Shown: positions 1 through 8,790 of the stretch, in pieces | Position numbering within the stretch: position 1 is the stretch's first letter | Layout of the letters: every line of letters starts with the position of its first letter | Source of the DNA: an uncultured Bacteroidaceae bacterium | GTDB lineage: Bacteria > Bacteroidota > Bacteroidia > Bacteroidales > Bacteroidaceae | Assembly: GCA_905234125.1 (NCBI GenBank) | Contig: CAJOGQ010000024.1 | Location: 1 to 32,321 of the forward strand | Direction: 5' to 3' | Length of the DNA: 32,321 nt | Program-made: the position numbers and the translations under genes | Notes under the pieces: model-generated | Seen by the model: only the letters and a program-made list of their open reading frames with translations | What the model was told of the DNA's origin: nothing | Database searches by the model: none

Positions 1-52
1 TATATAATATAATTATATATAATATAACCATCCATTCCCCCATCTCAAACCT

Positions 53-272
53 CCTTAATGTTAGAATGTTATAAAGTTATGTTGTTAAAGTTTGCAAGCT
101 CAAGGTTTTGTGGTTGTGTGAGCTTCACATCGGTTGACTCCTGCCCGCCACGCGGGAGCCAACGGCATATAAACGGAAAGAGGTGGGAGAATGCACTTAC
201 ACATTCTCTCACCTCTTGGTTTGTCTTCTCGCGATTATAACTTTATAACATTATAACATTCTAACATTAAGG
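53..272. repeat. Composite intergenic element with 22-bp terminal inverted repeats
   Basis: Positions 53-74 and 251-272 are perfect 22-bp inverted repeats, beginning CCTTAATG and ending CATTAAGG. Between them lie a copy of the ~103-bp dispersed repeat (132-232) and AT-rich DNA. There is no transposase, so the layout is like a MITE or a structured intergenic repeat. The first 307 bases hold no credible gene. A 60-codon open frame here is part of the repeat and has no homologue I recognise. Because the element lies just downstream of the minus-strand operon that ends at 308, its hairpins may also act as the operon's terminator. Confidence 0.6.
132..232 (+). repeat. Left copy of ~103-bp two-hairpin dispersed repeat
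   Basis: This matches the reverse complement of 31549-31651 nearly throughout. The last 61 bases (172-232) are identical and the first ~40 differ by a few substitutions and a 2-bp indel. It holds two dyads: one around 134-162, and a strong 16-bp stem with one G-U wobble (178-193 with 202-217) closing an 8-nt loop. It has no coding potential I would defend. Confidence 0.8.
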
Positions 273-307
273 TGGTTTGTCTTCTCGCTATTGCGGGGTT
301 GGCTTAT

Positions 308-2836
308 TCAGCCTTCTTCTTGCAGGAATTTCTTGGTGCTTTCCTCTATGATGTCGATGGATGGGGCATAGCACCAGAAGTTGGCGTGGTCAGAAGGCAA
401 GGTGACGATTTTGGCTTGGGGGTAGTGGTTTAGCCAACGTTCCTCAAAGGTGTCGAATGCGTTGCGCATGCCCTCGGCTTTCTCATCAGTCATGTCGGGG
501 TCGAGCCAAGAGAAGTAATCGCAGAAGTCACGGCACAGGAAGACGAGCACCCTTCCATGATAGCGAAAATCGGGATAGGTCTGCATGAGCGTGAAGTCAT
601 TGCTTGTGCGTATGTCGTTTTCCTCATCGGAGAGGAATGGGAAGCGCAGGTGGGCGTTGGTTCCCTCGCGGGTGTCGCGGTCTATTTCGCCGTCCATGAT
701 GATGACAGGTGGTTTCTGTGGCTGGTCGGCATAGAGTTGCTGGGCGAGCAGAAGGCTGTGTTCACCGCCGATGCACATGCCTGCGAAGCATGCTATCTGA
801 TGGTGCTTGACGACTGGTTCCACCATTTGCCGATAGATGACCATGAGCTCTTCGATGTCTTTGACTTTCTTGTTACCCAAAATGGCATGGTAATACTCGA
901 CGACAAAGATGGAGTATTGGTCGGTGAGGCGGTTAGCCCATTGGGTGTACATGTATCCGAAGGATGTGTAGCCGCTGACGGTGATGATGACGGGTTTGGT
1001 GGTGTTGTCATCGTCATTGTACCAGTAGCAGAGACGCGCATCACGGTGCTTGGTGATTTCGCGAATGGTGCGATGCTTGTATATATCGACAGATGGAACC
1101 TGCATGCCCATGACGTTCAGTTCCATGGAAATCTGCATGCATTGGAGCGATGTCATGCCATATACATCGAAGAGGTCTGCATGGACAGAGATGTTGGGGA
1201 GATCCAGCACGTCGCAGACTTTATTCATGAAGATGCGTTCGTCGGAAGTGATCTCTTCGTTTTTCTCCTGCTGGATGTAGCTGAAGGGGCGGTTGACGAG
1301 CTTCTTGCTGTCTATCTTTCCATTGAGGGTGAGTGGAAACTCTTCGATGAAATTCCAATGGGAAGGAATCATGTAGGCAGGGAGGTAGGGTGAGATTTGC
1401 TGCTTGATGCTGGCAATGGTCTCTATGATGCGCTCGTTGGAATGGCAGACGGAGAGGTCTTCTGGTTGGATGAAGACGACCAGATGCTTGTCTTTGCCTG
1501 TATCGTCCACCTTGACGTGAGCACGTCTCACCTCGCTGCACGTGCCAATTTGGGCAACAATTTCATCCAGTTCGATGCGATGGCCATAGATCTTGATTTG
1601 TGAGTCTCTTCTGCCTACGAACTCATAACTGCCATCGGCCATCGGGCGCACGATGTCGCCTGTTCGGTAGAGCCGAGGGGCTTTTTCCTTGGTGTCGGCA
1701 AAGGGGTTCTCGATGAGTTTCTCCTTTGTCAGGTCGGGGCGGTTCAGATAGCCGTTGAACACTTGTGGGCCTCCAATCAGCAGTTCTCCTTCTTCGCCGG
1801 GACGAACGGGTTGCATGTTGTCATCCACCGCCACGAAGATTGCATAGCAGGAAGGCCATCCGATGTTGCGCCACAGGTCGGGGCTGGTCATCTCACGCAC
1901 ACACGACACAGGCGTACATTCGGCGGGACCATAGGCATTCAGGAAGCGGTAGGGGCGTTTCCCGATTCGTTCAGTCAATGAGGGCGGCATGACCTCGCCA
2001 CCTGCACATGCCGTTTCCATAGCCACGAAGTTGTAGTCAGGGAACAGGTTGAACATGGTGGGGGGCAGAGACATGTAGGTGACCTTTCGGTCGTCGATGA
2101 TTTTATGTACTTTCTTCACGCTCAGCCTCTCATCTTCATCGACCACCACCAGCGTGGCGCCATAGTAGAGTGATGAGTATATCTCGATGATGGACACATC
2201 GAAGTTGACGGATGAATAGTGGAGGATGACGGAATTGGCATGCATGTGAAAATGCTCTTCGCGTCCCACCGTGAGGAAATAGTAGTGGAGGTTGGTGTAG
2301 TTGATGGGCACCCCCTTGGGCTTGCCTGTCGTGCCTGATGTATAGATGATGTAGGCCTCATCATCAGCGGTGGAGAGGTCGGCTGAGGTTTCAGCGGTGT
2401 CCTGTGCCAATATCTGCTCGATGGTGAGGGTTGGTGTGCCAGCCGGAAGTTGCGCCTTAATGGACTCTTCGGTCAGGAAGAGTGCCAAGGAGGCATCTTC
2501 GGCAATATAGGCTATGCGTTCGACAGGTGTTTCAGTATCGATGGGCACGTAGGTGCATCCCAATTGGAACATGGCCAGAATGGATGCCTCCACATGTTCG
2601 TTGCGCTGCATGAACACACCTATGCGTACAGGCTTTCCACCCTCTTGCTCCTCGTCCCTCGCTCCTTGCCCCTTCATGTGGTTGGCGATGCTCGATGCAA
2701 TCTTCTTGGACTCAGCCCAAAGATCGGCATACGAGATGCCTCGTTCCCCCACATATACGGCAATCTTGTCAGGGTGGGTCTTGATGTGTTCTTCTATATG
2801 ATGATAGACGTCTGTATGTCGATAGTTAGTGTACAT
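308..2836 (-). CDS. One-module NRPS-like enzyme: adenylation, carrier, thioesterase (A-T-TE)
   Basis: 842 residues. The adenylation domain spans about 15-515: YTSGTTGKPKG at 165-175, FDVS with Asp213 (the residue that normally holds the substrate amino group), YRTGD at 390-394, GRRDSQIKIYGHRIE at 408-422, and NGKID with Lys507. The carrier domain (~530-605) has its phosphopantetheine Ser563 in YGMTSLQ. The thioesterase (~610-842) has GMCIGG, giving Cys688 instead of the usual Ser, with Asp715 and His817 in spacing close to surfactin-type thioesterases. There is no condensation domain, so the product is probably a single activated unit that is released, dimerised or transferred. My reading of the pocket is D-V-I-S-A-A-A-P-V-K, which I cannot assign; the retained Asp favours an amino acid. 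It is the last gene of the operon, 25 bp after the TonB receptor. Residues 54-67 are an odd in-frame insert derived from a repeat. Confidence 0.88.
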   Translation of the reverse strand: MYTNYRHTDVYHHIEEHIKTHPDKIAVYVGERGISYADLWAESKKIASSIANHMKGQGARDEEQEGGKPVRIGVFMQRNEHVEASILAMFQLGCTYVPIDTETPVERIAYIAEDASLALFLTEESIKAQLPAGTPTLTIEQILAQDTAETSADLSTADDEAYIIYTSGTTGKPKGVPINYTNLHYYFLTVGREEHFHMHANSVILHYSSVNFDVSIIEIYSSLYYGATLVVVDEDERLSVKKVHKIIDDRKVTYMSLPPTMFNLFPDYNFVAMETACAGGEVMPPSLTERIGKRPYRFLNAYGPAECTPVSCVREMTSPDLWRNIGWPSCYAIFVAVDDNMQPVRPGEEGELLIGGPQVFNGYLNRPDLTKEKLIENPFADTKEKAPRLYRTGDIVRPMADGSYEFVGRRDSQIKIYGHRIELDEIVAQIGTCSEVRRAHVKVDDTGKDKHLVVFIQPEDLSVCHSNERIIETIASIKQQISPYLPAYMIPSHWNFIEEFPLTLNGKIDSKKLVNRPFSYIQQEKNEEITSDERIFMNKVCDVLDLPNISVHADLFDVYGMTSLQCMQISMELNVMGMQVPSVDIYKHRTIREITKHRDARLCYWYNDDDNTTKPVIITVSGYTSFGYMYTQWANRLTDQYSIFVVEYYHAILGNKKVKDIEELMVIYRQMVEPVVKHHQIACFAGMCIGGEHSLLLAQQLYADQPQKPPVIIMDGEIDRDTREGTNAHLRFPFLSDEENDIRTSNDFTLMQTYPDFRYHGRVLVFLCRDFCDYFSWLDPDMTDEKAEGMRNAFDTFEERWLNHYPQAKIVTLPSDHANFWCYAPSIDIIEESTKKFLQEEG
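2641..2676 (-). repeat. GA-rich dispersed repeat inside the A-T-TE gene
   Basis: Read on the minus strand this stretch is a GA-rich run that matches 31499-31533 on the plus strand at about 28 of 30 positions over its core (GCAAGGAGCGAGGG then AGGAGCAAGAGG). It is translated as part of the adenylation domain (residues 54-65, MKGQGARDEEQE), between two ordinary conserved segments. Confidence 0.65.
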
Positions 2837-2861
2837 ATATAGTTAATAGAGTTAGTGTCAA

Positions 2862-5243
2862 TTAAAATTTGTAGGAGACATCAGCCATGAACCAAAGTCC
2901 AGGCTGACGGATGAGTCCTGTGGTTTGACCTCCCTGATAGTACTTGGTATTGAAGAGGTTATAAACGTTGCCTCCCAATTCGAGATTCTTGAAGCTGTAG
3001 TTGGCACCGAGGTTGACAATCAGCCGGGCAGGAGACTCATAGAACTCAGATTCATAAGTTTCATAATTGACCACGCATGCTTGGTACTGCCTGCTTGTGT
3101 AGCGCAGATGCGTGTGCAGGTTCAGGTTTTTCAACACCTCATATTGCACCAACAAGTTTGCCATCAATTCTGGCGTGCTTCGCATCGTGTGTTCACGTTC
3201 GTCAAAGAGGTTTTCTGTTTTGACAAGTTTCTGCCAAGTCATGTTGGCCTCGCCGTGGAACTTGTTTCGCTGGTAGCGGAGTGTCAATTCGGTTCCTATA
3301 CTTTTCTGCAAACCTCCATTGAGATAGGCGCCTACAAGAATTTCATTGACAATCACGTTTTCGTAGCTGTTGTAGAACAGATTCAACTCACCTGTCAGTC
3401 CTTTCAGCATATTCTTCGAGATGAAAGAAGCCTGTAGAGAGTGGAGATATTCAGGGTCCAATAAAGCTCCCCATGAGGTGTCGAGCTTACTGTTTCGGTA
3501 GAAGTAGGGGGCGTCAACGAAAGACTTTGCATAGGAGAACTTTGTCGCCCATGTGGGCATGTCCACAATGAGCGCCGCACGGGGAGACAACACATTGATG
3601 TCCTCATGCTTCTGTTCCATGTAGTTGTAACGGTTCTTGTAGTCATAGCGAAGACCCGCATTCACGATGAAGTGATCCTTCCATTTGTATTTGGTCTGGA
3701 AATACAAGTCGGCATTCACTTCGTGGTTGGGTATTAGATTCTTCTCATATTCGTCCCACACCTTGAGAATGCGAGTGTAATCGACACCTTCCGCATAATA
3801 ACTGTCAGAGATGAAGAGACGTCCCACATGACCGCCTATCAGGCTGCTTATATCGTGGTCATTTATCTTTTTGGCGACCCGTCCTTGCAGATGCCCGCTC
3901 AATGTGGATTCCCTCCACTTATGGTCTTGGAACGCTCCTGTCATGACGGGTATTGACACATCGGTGCCATAGGGAACCATTTCAATGCCCAACCATGAAA
4001 TATCGTCTCCTGCCACCTGATAGAGCTGTTGGGTGCCAAGGTCGTAGTTGATGCACGCCTGAAGCCCCCATATACCAAACGATTTGTCGTACTTTGCCTC
4101 CAAGTTGTTGGTTGTAACAGCATAGCCCGGTTTGTTTCCGCTGAAGGTGCCATATCGGGGGTAGTCGTAAGCCGTGAACAGGACACTCATGGAATAGGGT
4201 GCCACCGTCTTGGCGAACATATTGTTGTAGGTGAAGGTGAAGTCCTGCCATTGGATTGCGAAGCCCAGATCGTGGGCTGGCTGGTGATTGTAAGCACCTA
4301 TCCTGATGTTTCCATCCAATGGTTGCAAGGCATTGGGCTGTTCATCGGCCTTGACGAAGAATTTCTGACCGTCTGACTTGTAGATATTAGCCCATGCCAA
4401 CACGGAGAGGTTCACGTAGCGCTTTCCAAACAGCATATTGCCTTTGATTTGGCCATAGTTGCCTCCACCCATCTTCAGGGTCAAACCATCCACCTCGCCT
4501 CCATCTTTGGTGATGATGTTCACCACAGCCGTCAGGGCGACACCACCATACAGAGACGATGCAGGGCCACGCAACACCTCTATCTGCTTCACCTTTTCGA
4601 GGCTGATGCTGTAGTCAGGAGCTGCCGAGTTGGTCGAATAGCCGTTGAGACGATGACCATTCAACATGATGAGAATCTTCTCTTGACGTGAAGACGAGAC
4701 ACCACGCATGGCAATGTTCATTTCTTCGTTCGATTCGATGTTCGACATGCCAGGCACGTATGCAAGCATGACGTCTTTCAATGTCCTTGCACCACACATC
4801 TTGATCATATCTTCTGTAATCAGCGTCACGGGCACAGGGGCTTCTTCGATGGTCTCAGCCTGCTGTGATGCGGTAGAAATGGTGTTCGTCTTGCCCTTCT
4901 TCATGCGTTCCACCATGTCGGCGAATCGGGGGGATTCGTTGAAAGCCTTGAAGTAGGGGTCGGCTGTGAGCAATTTGCCTACATAATCTTCAGCCTCCTG
5001 CGGCTTGTCCATGTTGATGCAGCTGAGGGCAAGCAAACGGTAGGCATTGACAAGCGCTTCACCCTTCAGCGTGCCTACCACATCGCGAAGCAAGGAGTCC
5101 ACTTCTTCAAATCTTCCGAACTCGTATGCCTCAGTGGCTTCATATATGCGTGAATCGTCCTGTGCCTGTGCCATCAGGGGAGTGACCAGGAGCAGGATGA
5201 GGATGAGGGGCTTGGATAGGATGTTATTGCAACGGATAGTCAT
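2862..5243 (-). CDS. TonB-dependent outer membrane receptor with N-terminal helical-repeat segment
   Basis: 793 residues with a signal peptide (about 1-27, ending AQAQ). Residues ~30-110 look like a TPR-type helical segment (EAYEFGRFEEVDSLL, ALSCINMDKPQEAEDYVGKLL). A plug domain follows (~135-250: PVTLITEDMIK, RTLKDVMLAYVPGMSN, IEVLRGPASSLYGG, NIITKDGG). Then comes a long beta-barrel ending in the terminal Phe of YKF, typical of outer membrane barrels. It should import a scarce ligand such as a siderophore, cobalamin or other small molecule with TonB-ExbBD energy; the ligand cannot be read from sequence. The plug resembles BtuB/colicin-I-receptor types rather than SusC, and no SusD partner is present. 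It sits 6 bp after the histidine kinase gene and 25 bp before the A-T-TE gene, so uptake or sensing of that enzyme's product is a reasonable guess. Confidence 0.9.
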   Translation of the reverse strand: MTIRCNNILSKPLILILLLVTPLMAQAQDDSRIYEATEAYEFGRFEEVDSLLRDVVGTLKGEALVNAYRLLALSCINMDKPQEAEDYVGKLLTADPYFKAFNESPRFADMVERMKKGKTNTISTASQQAETIEEAPVPVTLITEDMIKMCGARTLKDVMLAYVPGMSNIESNEEMNIAMRGVSSSRQEKILIMLNGHRLNGYSTNSAAPDYSISLEKVKQIEVLRGPASSLYGGVALTAVVNIITKDGGEVDGLTLKMGGGNYGQIKGNMLFGKRYVNLSVLAWANIYKSDGQKFFVKADEQPNALQPLDGNIRIGAYNHQPAHDLGFAIQWQDFTFTYNNMFAKTVAPYSMSVLFTAYDYPRYGTFSGNKPGYAVTTNNLEAKYDKSFGIWGLQACINYDLGTQQLYQVAGDDISWLGIEMVPYGTDVSIPVMTGAFQDHKWRESTLSGHLQGRVAKKINDHDISSLIGGHVGRLFISDSYYAEGVDYTRILKVWDEYEKNLIPNHEVNADLYFQTKYKWKDHFIVNAGLRYDYKNRYNYMEQKHEDINVLSPRAALIVDMPTWATKFSYAKSFVDAPYFYRNSKLDTSWGALLDPEYLHSLQASFISKNMLKGLTGELNLFYNSYENVIVNEILVGAYLNGGLQKSIGTELTLRYQRNKFHGEANMTWQKLVKTENLFDEREHTMRSTPELMANLLVQYEVLKNLNLHTHLRYTSRQYQACVVNYETYESEFYESPARLIVNLGANYSFKNLELGGNVYNLFNTKYYQGGQTTGLIRQPGLWFMADVSYKF

Positions 5244-5249
5244 GTTGGC

Positions 5250-6110
5250 CTATTTTGTAATCTTTACGGGAATGATGAATGTGAAGGTGGTGCCTACAAG
5301 GGGTTCGGAGGTAAGGATGAGTTGACCACCTAAGTTCTTTGTGATGATTTCGTGGGTGATGCTCATGCCGAGTCCTGTGCCTTGACCTGCGGGTTTGGTG
5401 GTGAAGAAGTTTTCAAATATCTTTTTCTGCACCTCCGGGGTCATGCCCATGCCATTGTCTTTCAGCTCGATGGTGAGTTCTCCTTCTGCACCGTTCTGCT
5501 GGAGTGTCACCTTGACGGAGATGGTGGGTGTGTAGCTTGTACCTTCTTTCTGGGCACGTTCCTTCACGGTGTAGCATGCGTTGTTCATCACGTTGAGCAC
5601 GGCACGGCTGAGGTCTTGTGGGATAACCATCACCTTGGGCATCGCTTCTGGGATGTCCTCTTGGATGCTGATGTTGAAACTCTTGTCGTTGGCACGCATG
5701 GCATGATAGCTGAGCCACACATATTCGTGTACCAACTGTCCCGCATCGGTGGGCAGGAACTCACCAGCCTTGCCACGGCTATGGAGCAAGATGCCACGTA
5801 TGATGCTGATGGCTCGTTCGCCATGCTCCTGTATCTTGTTCAGGTTCTCCTTCAGGTCTTCAGAGATGTCTTGAAGGTCTTCAGCATCGTCCTCGCTGAG
5901 TTTGTCAGCGCAGTCTTCCACGATCTCCTGCAAGTCCTCCAACAACTTCACCGACATCTTGCTGAAGTTGATGACGAAGTTGAGAGGATTCTGGATCTCG
6001 TGGGCAATGCCAGCACTCAACAGTCCCAAAGATGCCATCTTGTCCTGCTTGTGCAACTGGTGTTGCAAGTCCTCAACCTTTTTCTTAAGAGCGTCAATAT
6101 CTTGTTCCAT
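5250..6110 (-). CDS. Soluble histidine kinase with short coiled coil and no sensor domain
   Basis: 286 residues. A coiled coil (1-25) leads into a canonical H-box, GLLSAGIAHEIQNPLNF, with phospho-acceptor His37. The dimerisation region carries a long acidic helical insert (~55-100). The HATPase_c domain shows an N-box around residues 165-175 (VMNNACYTV), G1 DNGMGM at 218-223, the F-box FENFFTTKP, and G2 GTGLGMS at 244-250. No membrane segment or input domain is present, so it probably takes its signal from a partner. The best candidate is the paralogous sensor encoded just upstream (10-bp gap), whose own phospho-acceptor is missing. A likely phosphate receiver is the response regulator/PP2C protein at the head of the operon. 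Family assignment is firm; the pairing is inferred. Confidence 0.92.
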   Translation of the reverse strand: MEQDIDALKKKVEDLQHQLHKQDKMASLGLLSAGIAHEIQNPLNFVINFSKMSVKLLEDLQEIVEDCADKLSEDDAEDLQDISEDLKENLNKIQEHGERAISIIRGILLHSRGKAGEFLPTDAGQLVHEYVWLSYHAMRANDKSFNISIQEDIPEAMPKVMVIPQDLSRAVLNVMNNACYTVKERAQKEGTSYTPTISVKVTLQQNGAEGELTIELKDNGMGMTPEVQKKIFENFFTTKPAGQGTGLGMSITHEIITKNLGGQLILTSEPLVGTTFTFIIPVKITK

Positions 6111-6120
6111 ATAGGGGTGT

Positions 6121-8790
6121 TTATGGTAGTTTTATCACAAATTTCGTGTACTCATTCTTCTGCGACTCCACGGTGATGGTGCCTCCGAAGTCATGAATGG
6201 CTTGCTGGCAAAGGTAGAGTCCCACGCCTGGTGCTTCCGCTGTGGGCTTGGTGGTGAAGAAGGGGTCGAACACCTTATCAATGATGCTCTCCTCGATGCC
6301 GATACCATTGTCGTAGATGGTGATGATTGGTGGTTCTTCACCAGTGGCAGGTTCTACAGTCAGACGGATGATGGGCTGTTCGCTTCCCTGCAATCCCTTT
6401 TCCACCTTCTTTTTGACTGCATAGATGCTGTTGGCCAGCATCGACATGATGGATTTGGCAAGGGTGTCGGCTGTCACATCTGCCACGATAGGCATTTCTG
6501 GCTTCGTCCATTCCACCAGAATGTTGTGCGATGTGATGTCTTCGGCATAGTAGTTCCTAAGCATATCGATGCTTTGCTGAGAGATTTGTCCCACATCGGT
6601 AGGTTCCACCTTGCCCGACTGCTCCTTCAGCATTTCTTCCATTGCCTTCAGGATGCGTGTGGTGGAGACGCCGTGCTGCTCAATCTTCTCCAGATTGGTT
6701 TGCATCATGTCCATCACGTCCATCGAGTCTTCGTATATGTCAGGGGTCATGTTCTCCTTGTCATCATCCAGATTCTCTCTCAAATCCTTGGCAAAACCGA
6801 GGGTGAGGTGAGAGAAGTTGTTGATGTAGTTCATGGGGTTGAGGATGCGGTCAATGAGTCCCTTGGTCAACTTACCCATTGTGGCCTCACGCTCCTGCTT
6901 CAGCAGCTTCTTCTGGGTGGAGCGCAGTTCCTGCAAGGTGTCTTCCAACTTGTGTGACTTCTCTTCAATCTCATCCTTCTGTGCCTCAATCTCATCTTTC
7001 TGTTTCACCACCTCCTTGGTGCGTTCATCCACGATAGCCTCCAATCGCTGCTGTTCCTTTCGCAGACGGCGCATGCGGTATCTGAAGAAGAGGTAAATCA
7101 GATAGGCGATGATGGCGATGTAGAGCAAGATGGCGTACCAGCGGTAGTAGAAAGGTAGGGGTACGTTGAACTTGATGGGTTCCGATTCGCTGATTTGTCC
7201 GAGGGCATCCTTGGAGCGCACAGACAATTCGTAGTTGCCATAACTGAGGTTGGCAAACAGGAAGTGCTGCTGTTCATTCCACTTTGACCACGGGTCATTG
7301 TCGTGAAGCCGATAGCTGTAGAGCGTGTGGCCAATGAGATCTACCTTGTCGTTGGAAAAGGAGATGGACAGGTCACGATCGTTCAGATTAAAGTGGCGGA
7401 TATGAATTTGCGGAACGGATGCCTTGGCTGATTGGCTCTTGTCAATTTCAAAACGCACCAATTCGCTGTTGGTTCCTATCCATGCGATGCCATCCTTGAG
7501 CAACATGGTCTGCACATTGACGCCTGCAAACGGCTCCAACCACTGCTCCAACTGCTGGGTAGAGGGGTCGCACACCAATCCGTTGCCATTGTCATTGCTT
7601 CGCCAAGTATGTCCCTCGCCGTCAGCATATTCGAACAGCATGGAGATAGGACCTTCCTTCTGACGCTCAAATTTGTCCTTGCCTGCTCCCAAGTAGTAGT
7701 ATTCGCCTGTAATGGTCATTGCCCACACACCTCCATGCTTGTCTTTCTGGAAGTGTTCAATGCTCTGTACCTTATCGAGTACCTGTCGTCCGGCATTGCT
7801 GTATCGGCTCACACATTCCAACTCACCCACCAGATAGTTACCATCGCCCATGTCCATGAGAGAAATGGAGAATTGGGTGGTCAGCTGGGTGGCATGTCCG
7901 TTGATATACTTGTACACACCATCAGAGGTGGCGGCATAGAGTGCACCATCCTTGCCCTGCATCAACTGCCAGCAGGCTTGGTTCACACCCTCCACCTGAC
8001 GGAATCGCTGTCCTTCCAACTGGAAGAGACCCTGGAAGGTGCCCACCATCAGTTTGCCGTCCCACTTGGCAAGGCAGGCAATTTGTCCTCGCAGTCCTTC
8101 GTTTTCAGAGAAGTGCGTATAAATTTCAGAGACAGACAGGCAGAAGACGCCATTGTCGGTGGCTCCCCACACGGTTCCCTTGCCATCGTAGGCCAACTGC
8201 GTGATGCTGTTCGAGCACAAGCCATTTTCCGTGTTCAGCCGCCATACTAACTTCTCGTCAGCATCGATGGCAACAACACCCTCTGTGGCTGTGGCCAACA
8301 AGGTGCGGTTGGCGTCTATCTTCAATCGCTGATAAACCTCCACATCGTTCCATCTGTCCACATTTTCCGTATTCTGCTGCACGCGCTTGGCCAGCACCTG
8401 AGTGTTGTCCTTATCGCTCTCAGTATAGACCACGCGGATGGAATCGCCGTCGATAGCGTCCACATAGCCCTTCACGTTCACACCGCGGAAATTAACCTTT
8501 CCATCCTTTCCCATCTCCACATCGACAATACGGGAGATGCCAGGGGTGTGAACCACGTGCCATTCCACCTGGTCGTACACCATCAGTCCCTCGAAATTGG
8601 CGAAGAAGATGTGTCCCTCCTTGTCGCAAAGTACATCGAAGTTGCGGTTGTGTGCCTTGTAAACACTCGCAGGATAGTTCTTGAAGAACGGCACACCCAT
8701 GTCGGCATGATCATTCTTCTGTGCAAAAGCCGTTGCGGCCATCAGCCACACCAGCATGAGCCGTATAATATGATGGACAGGTCTTTTCAT
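6121..8790 (-). CDS. Beta-propeller sensor with degenerate histidine kinase domain (phospho-His replaced by Asp)
   Basis: 889 residues from the ATG at 8790. This start overlaps the upstream stop as ATGA and gives a clean signal peptide (MKRPVHHIIRLMLVWL, ending AFAQ); a frame open 15 codons further upstream lacks this logic. Domains: a two-component-regulator-type beta-propeller (~30-475), a Y_Y_Y-like Ig domain (~490-555, YSYRLHDNDPWSKW), one membrane helix (~565-583), a coiled coil (~590-635), then a kinase core. The H-box reads KGLIDRILNPMNYINNF, so the invariant His-Glu is Asp647-Arg. The ATP-binding part is preserved: MLANSIYAV, DNGIGI, FDPFFTTKP, GVGLYL. The core aligns well with the neighbouring 286-residue kinase, suggesting duplication. 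It probably senses a periplasmic ligand and controls that kinase rather than phosphorylating itself. Confidence 0.88.
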   Translation of the reverse strand: MKRPVHHIIRLMLVWLMAATAFAQKNDHADMGVPFFKNYPASVYKAHNRNFDVLCDKEGHIFFANFEGLMVYDQVEWHVVHTPGISRIVDVEMGKDGKVNFRGVNVKGYVDAIDGDSIRVVYTESDKDNTQVLAKRVQQNTENVDRWNDVEVYQRLKIDANRTLLATATEGVVAIDADEKLVWRLNTENGLCSNSITQLAYDGKGTVWGATDNGVFCLSVSEIYTHFSENEGLRGQIACLAKWDGKLMVGTFQGLFQLEGQRFRQVEGVNQACWQLMQGKDGALYAATSDGVYKYINGHATQLTTQFSISLMDMGDGNYLVGELECVSRYSNAGRQVLDKVQSIEHFQKDKHGGVWAMTITGEYYYLGAGKDKFERQKEGPISMLFEYADGEGHTWRSNDNGNGLVCDPSTQQLEQWLEPFAGVNVQTMLLKDGIAWIGTNSELVRFEIDKSQSAKASVPQIHIRHFNLNDRDLSISFSNDKVDLIGHTLYSYRLHDNDPWSKWNEQQHFLFANLSYGNYELSVRSKDALGQISESEPIKFNVPLPFYYRWYAILLYIAIIAYLIYLFFRYRMRRLRKEQQRLEAIVDERTKEVVKQKDEIEAQKDEIEEKSHKLEDTLQELRSTQKKLLKQEREATMGKLTKGLIDRILNPMNYINNFSHLTLGFAKDLRENLDDDKENMTPDIYEDSMDVMDMMQTNLEKIEQHGVSTTRILKAMEEMLKEQSGKVEPTDVGQISQQSIDMLRNYYAEDITSHNILVEWTKPEMPIVADVTADTLAKSIMSMLANSIYAVKKKVEKGLQGSEQPIIRLTVEPATGEEPPIITIYDNGIGIEESIIDKVFDPFFTTKPTAEAPGVGLYLCQQAIHDFGGTITVESQKNEYTKFVIKLP

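Noticed and set aside
1-30. AT-rich palindrome-like tract at the left edge as a replication origin
   Set aside because: It is short, cut by the window edge, and has no DnaA-box cluster nearby.
114-137. Possible smalltalk-like C-terminus (…CELHIG stop) just before the left repeat copy
   Set aside because: The stop falls at the same place as in the right copy, but upstream codons show no hydrophobic smalltalk helix and no start codon in a sensible place.
58-240. 60-codon open frame on the plus strand at the left edge
   Set aside because: It runs through the dispersed repeat and its inverted arms, has no recognisable protein features, and is likely chance.
557-1393. 278-codon plus-strand open frame opposite the A-T-TE gene
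   Set aside because: It is the shadow of a gene with clear carrier and thioesterase motifs.
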